A stretch of 64,000 bases of DNA, from the NCBI GenBank assembly GCA_030549335.1, contig CM060183.1, forward strand, positions 30,021,052 to 30,085,051, written 5' to 3'. The stretch's first letter is position 1. Each line of letters begins with the position of its first letter. The translations under genes were made by a program, and so were the position numbers. This document shows positions 58,148-64,000 of the stretch, in pieces. The notes below the pieces were generated by a model, which worked only from the letters and a program-made list of their open reading frames with translations, searched no databases and was not told the DNA's origin. This DNA comes from Pontederia crassipes (lineage: Eukaryota; Streptophyta; Magnoliopsida; Commelinales; Pontederiaceae).

Positions 58148-61100
58148 GAGTGATAAGCTGGAACTGCCGAGGGGCGGGGAGAAGCAAGGTCAGGGACCGC
58201 CTCTCGGAGCTGATGAAGATGCATAACCCTGATATTTTGGTTCTTCTAGAAACTCATACTACCCAAAGGGACTCTGAACGTGTCATCCGGCGTTTAGGTC
58301 GTGCCTAGACTGGTCATTCTTTGGCCGGTACAGGTGCCTCGGGTGGCATCATCATTGCCTGGCATAGTGCGATTATTCAGGTGACACCGTTCCTCGTTTT
58401 GCCTCAAGTTATGCATGTGGTTGTTACTCATAATAATACTTTGATTATTCTATCATGTATTTATGCCAGTACTCTTCCGCTAGTACGCATGAATCTCTGG
58501 ATGCAAGTATGCAATATTAACATTTCTCATATCCCTTGGGCAATTATTGGTGATTTCAATTTCGCAATTGATCATTATGATAAGCGAGGAGGCTCTCCTT
58601 TTAAATTGACTAAGTTCATCCTCTCTCTTAGGAATCTCATTGATAATCAGGGACTTATCGACATTAATCATCAGGGGAATAGATTCACTTGATGTAATAA
58701 TCGTAATGGAAATGCCAGAATCCTATGTAGGCTCGATAGACTTCTTGTAAACAATCGTTGGCTCATGACTTTTCCGGCCACGTCTCTCTTAAATTTCCCT
58801 CGTACGGCTTCCGATCATTCCCCTTTACTTATGATTACTGATCAACATCAGCGTAAGCCAAGATCTTTTAAGTACGAAGCCTTTTGGTTTGAACACAGTA
58901 AACTAAGATATATTGTTAAGCGTGCTTGGGTGAATCACCCCCCGTATAATTCTCTTAACCACACCTTAACCAAAATAAAAAAAGGAGACTATTTATTGGA
59001 ACATGCATGGATTAGGTAGGCTTGAAGACAAGGCCTTGGAGGTCCAGGAAGTCATCTCCTTTCTAGAACTCAAGGATGAGTCTTCTGACCTTTCTGACCA
59101 TGAATTAATTACCCTGAGGGCTTCCTATAATAGACACTTGGCCTATCTTAGGCAGATTAACATAAAGTGGTGGTCGAAATCTAAAATCAATTGGTTAAAT
59201 CATGGGGACAAAAACACTAAGTTTTTTCACATGTCTACCATCATTAGGTCTAAGTCCAACCATATAAATTCCATCACATCTGAGGAGGGTCTACCCCTGA
59301 CTTCTGACTCTCTTATAACTAATTGTTTTGTCAAGCATTATAAAATCCTCTAGCAGCATGAATATCTAAATCATGATCCTTCTACCTGGCATGTTCTTCC
59401 TAAGCTCAGCCACGCCTGGTGGGATGGGTTGACTTCTCCAATCACTGACAATGAAATTAAGGACTGTCTTTGGAGCATAGGCTTGGGCAAGGCTCCTGGT
59501 CCGGATGATTTTACTATTGAATTATACAAAAACTATTGGGACATTGTTGGTCCGGATATCTGTAGGCTCATCAGGGAGGCTCTCTCTTCTCTCTCCCTTC
59601 CACCTGATTGGACCCACACTTCTCTCGTCTTCATTCCTAAGAAGGATTTCCCTAGCAAAGTTTCTGACTACAGACCTATCTCCTTATGCAACGTGCTCTA
59701 TAGGATCACCTCTAAAATGCTGGCTCAGAGGCTCAAGCCTACTCTTGATTCCTTAATTGATAAATGTCAATATGCTTTCATTGCTCATAGATCTATCCAG
59801 GATAACATCATAATTGCTCAAGAGCTTACACATTCTATTGCCAAAGGTAGAAAGAAGTCCCTATTGCTTAAAATTGACATGGAGAAGGTTTTTGATAGGG
59901 TTTCCTAGTCGTCTGTTGAAATTATCCTCACTTATGGACTTCCCTCCTCTATTCATATCATCGATTCTTACCTGCATCAAATCCCTCATATTTACCTGCC
60001 ACATAAATGGTACTATGTCCCCCCCTTTCATCAGTCACAGGGGCATCAGGCAGGGTGACCCTCTGTCCCCTTATCTCTTTATCTTGGTATCTCAAGTGCT
60101 CTCCTCACTCATTAATCACCAAGTCCACATTGGGTCATTGATTCCTTATTCTATTAACTCGTTCAACATTAATCACCTGATGTATGCAGACGATCTCCTC
60201 ATCTGTATGGCTGCAACCAAATCAAGTTGTGTTGTCTTAAAGAATGTGCTCAAGTCCTACGAAGCCCCTGACTAACCAAATGGTTAATCATAACAAATCT
60301 GAAATCTTTTACCCTCCCAAATTGTCAGCTAATAGGAAGAACATTATTCAGAATATCCTAAACTTTAGAGTTGGCTCTTTCCCTTTCTCTTACCTTGGAA
60401 TTCACGTTTCTTATAAATACATTCCTATTAAAGCTCAAAGAATCATCATTGACAAAATCTCTAAGAGGCTTTCAGGTTGGAGGAAGTCCCTCCTAAATCA
60501 GGCTGGCAAAGCGGTCCTTATAAATTCTGTCATTAATTCTATCCTTGTGTATGCCTCCAGTTCCTCTTATATTGCTAATGGAATCATTGATATCATTGAG
60601 AAGCAGAACAGATCTTTCTTATGGAGTCCGGGGGAAAAAGTGGCAAACACCTTGTCAATTGGGAGGTTATGCAGCTCCCTAAGCTTTGTGGGGGGCTTGG
60701 CATCAAGAATCTCAAATTCATTCGCATATCTTTATTAGCTGAGAGTACTTGATCTGTTGAACAATCGTGACACTCCCTGGGTACAACTTATTAGACTGAA
60801 GTATGGTACTCCTCATCCTGGGACTCAGCCAACTTCTCTCAGATTTATCTCCTGGTGCTGGAGAGCTATCATGAATTCCATGAATTGTACTAGGCTTGGT
60901 TTTATGAAGATGGTTGGTAATGGCAATAATACCTCTGTTCTAAATGATCCTTGGATATTTAGTGTGCCTCTCGTCTGGAAACCTACCTACATAAATGTCA
61001 ATCTCATCACTAATGCCTTATTAGTTAAAGATCTTATAACTGATAACTGTTGGCTATACTTTCATATCTGTTTGGTCCTGAATTGATTTCTTATATTTTA

Positions 61101-62281
61101 TCTGTGTATTTACCTATTAATGCCTATGATGATTCCTGGCACTGGGTCATGGATGCCCAGGGAGTAGCTAAAGCTAATTCAGTTTACAGATTCATGATGG
61201 AAAGCTCTTTACCACCAACCTTGCTTGGATGGCCATCTAGGATTCAGCAGTAGCCACCTATGCCACCTTGGAACCTCCTATGGAGGCTCTGTGTTATGCC
61301 TAAGATTAAAACCTTCTTGTGAAAATTGTTGCATAAGAAGCTTCCTACTGCTAATACTTTGGCTCGTTTTATTCCTTCTTTGAGTCCTCTTTGCAAGACT
61401 TGTGTTTCTAATACTGAAGATGTTAGCCACTTATTTTTTTATTATCCCTTTGCTATTCAGTTCTGGTCTATTGCTCAAACTAACCTCAACTTTACTTTTG
61501 AACTTTTCCCTCATTGGTCTGATGGCTCTTGGTTGATTGAGGGATCCATTTTAGATCCTAGTTCAATATTAAAGTTGAGATCATTTATTGGTGTGTGTTT
61601 GTGGGAGCTGTGGTGTGCTGGAAATGAGACGATTTTTAATTCCAAGATGGCAATCGCATGGTCGGTTTGGCAGAGAGTCTTATCCATTTATGATGAGTAT
61701 ATCACATGCCAGGTTCCTGAGGCACTCACATTATCCCCCGTGGCCATTCCTTGGCTCGATGGGAGCCCTCGGATGTGGGGTGGACTAAACTTAACACGGA
61801 TGACGCTTTTATGATTCCTAGTGTACTGGCTGGCATGGGTTTCATTTGTTGCTCTCACAATTTCTCTTTTTTGGCTGCAGGTTCTTTAACAAGGCGATGT
61901 CGTGGCGCGCCTGAAGCCGAGGCGTGGGCACTGCTCAAGGGAGTCAAATACTATATGCGGATGGGCTATTCGGTCCTTCATATTGAGATTGATTCTCTAA
62001 TTCTGGTGAATGTGATTTCTGGCTCCAAGCCGGCGCCCTGAATTATCAGACATATTGCCAAAGATATTACGTCATTACTTTCATTTTTTGGGCATTACAA
62101 GATTTCGTATTGTAATAGGAAGGCAAACTCTGTAGCGCATTTTTTTGCCCATTTTGCTCGTCGTCTTTCATACGACGTTTTTTGGGAAGGTCATCCACCT
62201 TCGGAAGCCCTTCAATCATTGTATTTTGACAATTCTCGATGCTATATTAATGATTAAGTGATCTTTCCTTTTTAAAAAAAA
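57680..62281 (+). mobile_element. L1-type LINE with RNase H, inactive
   Basis: Order: ORF1 C-terminal part, ORF2 with apurinic endonuclease, reverse transcriptase, zinc-binding zf-RVT region and a plant-type RNase H (RVT_3), then a short poly(A) at 62274-62281. This order fits plant L1/Cin4-like elements. The 5' part of ORF1 is absent and the boundary merges with the RT fragment at 57679. No target duplication could be identified. Confidence 0.85.
58144..62257 (+). pseudogene. ORF2 of the LINE (endonuclease, RT, zinc region, RNase H), broken
   Basis: The start ATG at 58144 overlaps the ORF1 stop as ATGA. Endonuclease: VISWNCRGAGRSKVRDRL, ETHT, WAIIGDFNFAIDH, LDRLL and ASDHSP. RT: GLGKAPGPDDFTIELYK, FIPKKDFPSKVSDYRPISLC, KIDMEKVFDRVS, RQGDPLSPYLFILV and YADD at about 60185. 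Then FPFSYLGIHVSYKYIP and LINSVINSILVYA, and the zinc region (TANTLARFIPSLSPLCKTC..HLF) at about 61350-61440. RNase H is at 61760-62257 (KLNTDDAF.., GAPEAEAWALLKGVKYYM, IEIDS, ISYCNRKANSVAHFFAHFAR). Stops at 58306, 58690, 59351 and 59906 and several frameshifts make it inactive. Confidence 0.87.
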
Positions 62282-62739
62282 TGTGACATCGCCACGCAGA
62301 TTATTCTTCACATCAACAAATTATTTAAAAAATATAATAAATATAATAATATAATAATAAAATTAAAAAGGGGGATTCTTCCTCTTTCTCCTCGTCGGTG
62401 CTCTCCCCTGCGCAGCCTCGCTGGCGTCGAACGCGCAAAGGGGGTGACACCCATCCCCTGTCGAATGGCTTAGGTGGCTAAAATTGACAAGCTTTCGGGG
62501 CTCAAGTAGATCGACGCTCCAACAAAAGCTATCGTTGGTCGTCACTGCTAGTCTACTTCAACGGCTTGAACGCCACAGCGAAATCCCCATCCCCATCCCA
62601 GAATCCGTCGCCGACGCGACCCTAGAGGAGTTGTTGTGTGGGTGAAGGCCCACGTTAGCGTTCGCCAAAAGGTCGTACTTGTGCTTAAGGGTGGAGTTCC
62701 AGTGATTATTCACGACGTTATCAATCCGACCGAAGAGGA
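62282..62739. other. Spacer, no gene recognised
   Basis: A short AT-rich stretch after the LINE tail, then moderate-GC DNA. The frames at 62363-62545 and 62558-62992 (minus) match nothing I recognise, and the second runs into LTR-like repeats. No function assigned. Confidence 0.35.
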
Positions 62740-63424
62740 GGCGGGCTGTAACATCCTTGCACTTACGTAGGACATTGTTCGTTTTGGGTCTCGGCCCGTA
62801 TGGTTTTATCAAAACACGCAGAGTGGCTCTGATACCATATGTAACACCCTTGCACCTACGTAGGGTATTGTCCGCTCTAGGCCTCGGCTCGCACGATTTT
62901 CTCAAAACACGTCCTACCGTGTCAAGGTCATATTCGCATATATACCCAGCATTTCTCCTATGACTTATGCACGTGGGACTAATCCAATGCATGCCTCATG
63001 CACCCTTCCCTCTTAAGGGACTCAACGCCCTCGTTGAGTGATCGCACCCCACCATGCACAGAGGCTCACGTGGAGTGGCTCTGATATCATATGTAACACC
63101 ATTGCACTTGCGTAGTATATTATCCGCTTTGGGCCTCGGCCCACACGATTTTATCAAAATGCGTCATATAAAGTCAATGTCATGCTCTCATATATACTCA
63201 GTATCTCTTCTGTGACTTATGCATGTGTGACTAATCCAAGGCATGCCTAAGGAGGGAAGGGTGCATGAGGCATGCCTTGGATTAGTCACACATGCATAAG
63301 TCACGGGAGAGATGCTGTGTAAATATAAAAACATAGCCTTGGCCTAGTAGGATGCGTTTTGAAAAAACCGTGCAAGTCGAGGCTCAAAGCGGACAATATC
63401 CTATGCAAGTATAAGAGCGTTACA
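62740..63424 (-). repeat. Cluster of TRIM-like LTR copies in direct and inverted order
   Basis: The unit starts TGTAACAC(C)..TTGCAC..CGTAG and contains TATTGTCCGCTTTGGGCCTC, a TTTT.TCAAAAC(G/A)CG stretch and GTGACTTATGCATGTG. It appears at 62745 (truncated), 62840-63092 and 63093-63247, then inverted at 63270-63424. Before units at 62840 and 63093 stands GTGGCTCTGATACCATA or a variant, the reverse complement of the tRNA-Met primer site TGGTATCAGAGCCAC. The LTRs therefore read on the minus strand. No coding sequence lies between them, as in TRIM elements. Confidence 0.7.
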
Positions 63425-63920
63425 CGGACGATGATCACCCACTTGTTCCCGAACAAAAAGGGACGCCCTCTCTTCCTCTCATCTCTGAAGGTGGGCGACG
63501 CCCCTCCCCCTCCGCGTAAAGAGGGAGGGCCGCCTCCCCCTCTCTTCTTCGGCGAGAAGAGTGAGAGGGGACCCTGACCCTCCCCCTCTACGGATGTGCG
63601 CGAAGGGGAAGGGGGAGGGGGGGGGGAGGTGGCCCTCCCCTCCTCTATGCACTTCTTCGGCGTTGGAGATGATTGGCAAAAGGAGGGAAAGAGAATGGGA
63701 GCGTCTCTTTTTTATTTTTTTAATATTTCATATATTATTTTTTAAAAAAATAAATACCACGTCAGTCAATGATCGAGAAATTGGATATTCTCAAATCGAA
63801 AGGATATTTCGTAAAATAAATTATAAGATGAAAGATATTCATGTTATAAATTAAAGTTGGAAGATATCGCTAAACAAACGTTAAAGTTGGTGAACATTTG
63901 ACGTAATTTACTCTTACTCG
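63425..63920. mobile_element. Partial foldback element (GC-rich core and right arm)
   Basis: A GC-rich core (63461-63690, runs of CCCCTCC and GGAGG) is followed by an AT-rich arm (63700-63915) similar to the right arm of the element at 56058-56975: ATAAATTATAAGATG..GATATTCATGTTATAAA, AAAGTTGG, and an end with ACGTAATTTACTC. A left arm is not found; LTR-like DNA lies where it would be. Confidence 0.5.
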
Positions 63921-64000
63921 CTTTGCTTTTTAGGATAACCATTCAGGACTCTGTTATCTAGCATAGTAGCATTACTAACACTCAATAATCTAAATTTGAA

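Noticed and set aside
1-64000. tRNA, rRNA, snoRNA or conserved miRNA genes
   Set aside because: I scanned by eye for tRNA B-box words and common plant miRNA sequences and found none convincing; a tRNAscan or Infernal run would be decisive.

Overview
The window looks like a stretch of plant nuclear chromosome, most likely from a monocot. The grounds are spliced plant-type genes (a DUF599 membrane protein, an SND2-type NAC factor, a DMP membrane protein and a P-class PPR protein), AT-rich intergenic DNA packed with plant transposable elements, and genes whose coding GC is very high at the 5' end and falls toward the 3' end (clearest in the PPR gene). A commelinid such as a ginger/banana-order plant or a palm would fit, but the sequence alone does not settle the species.

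Layout. 1-13.4 kb is gene-poor and AT-rich; it holds a hAT-type MITE with a perfect 8-bp target duplication (783-1530), two related long-arm inverted-repeat elements (about 4.0-5.3 and 6.2-6.7 kb), Tourist-type MITEs (8204-8631, 12153-12787, probably 9986-10256) and a long CT microsatellite. A two-exon DUF599 gene lies at 13648-14524 (+). A three-exon SND2/NAC073-like gene lies at 17208-19080 (-), with two opposed purine/pyrimidine microsatellites just upstream. From 24.3 to 38.1 kb there is one composite locus: an outer CACTA (En/Spm) transposon, 24319-38131, interrupted by a second copy of its own family, 25462-31330, with a TGT target duplication. The outer copy keeps part of a TNPD transposase; the inner copy has lost that gene but keeps a more complete TNPA/Transposase_24-like gene. 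After another Tourist MITE (39765-40198), a decayed Ty3/gypsy element of Del/Tekay type runs from about 41.8 (or further left) to 48.0 kb, with a 484-bp hAT-like MITE in its pol region. 48-52.6 kb is repeats and AT-rich spacer.

A DMP (DUF679) gene is at 52741-53367 (+), and a PPR gene at 54464-55966 (-). Between them lie a 149-bp tandem duplication and a short TTG-tailed retroposon with a 19-bp target duplication. A 918-bp GC-cored foldback element sits about 90 bp upstream of the PPR start. 57.1-62.3 kb is an L1-type LINE with several stops, preceded by a duplicated piece of its own reverse transcriptase that is fused in frame to the ORF1 tail. The last 1.7 kb carries TRIM-like LTR copies in direct and inverted order and one arm of a foldback element.

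The four host genes are functionally unrelated neighbours; no operon-like or clustered pathway is visible. I saw no convincing tRNA, rRNA, miRNA precursor, organelle insertion, CRISPR array or new defence-like system. The most unusual structures are the self-nested CACTA pair, the chimeric LINE reading frame, and the transposons placed close to gene promoters.
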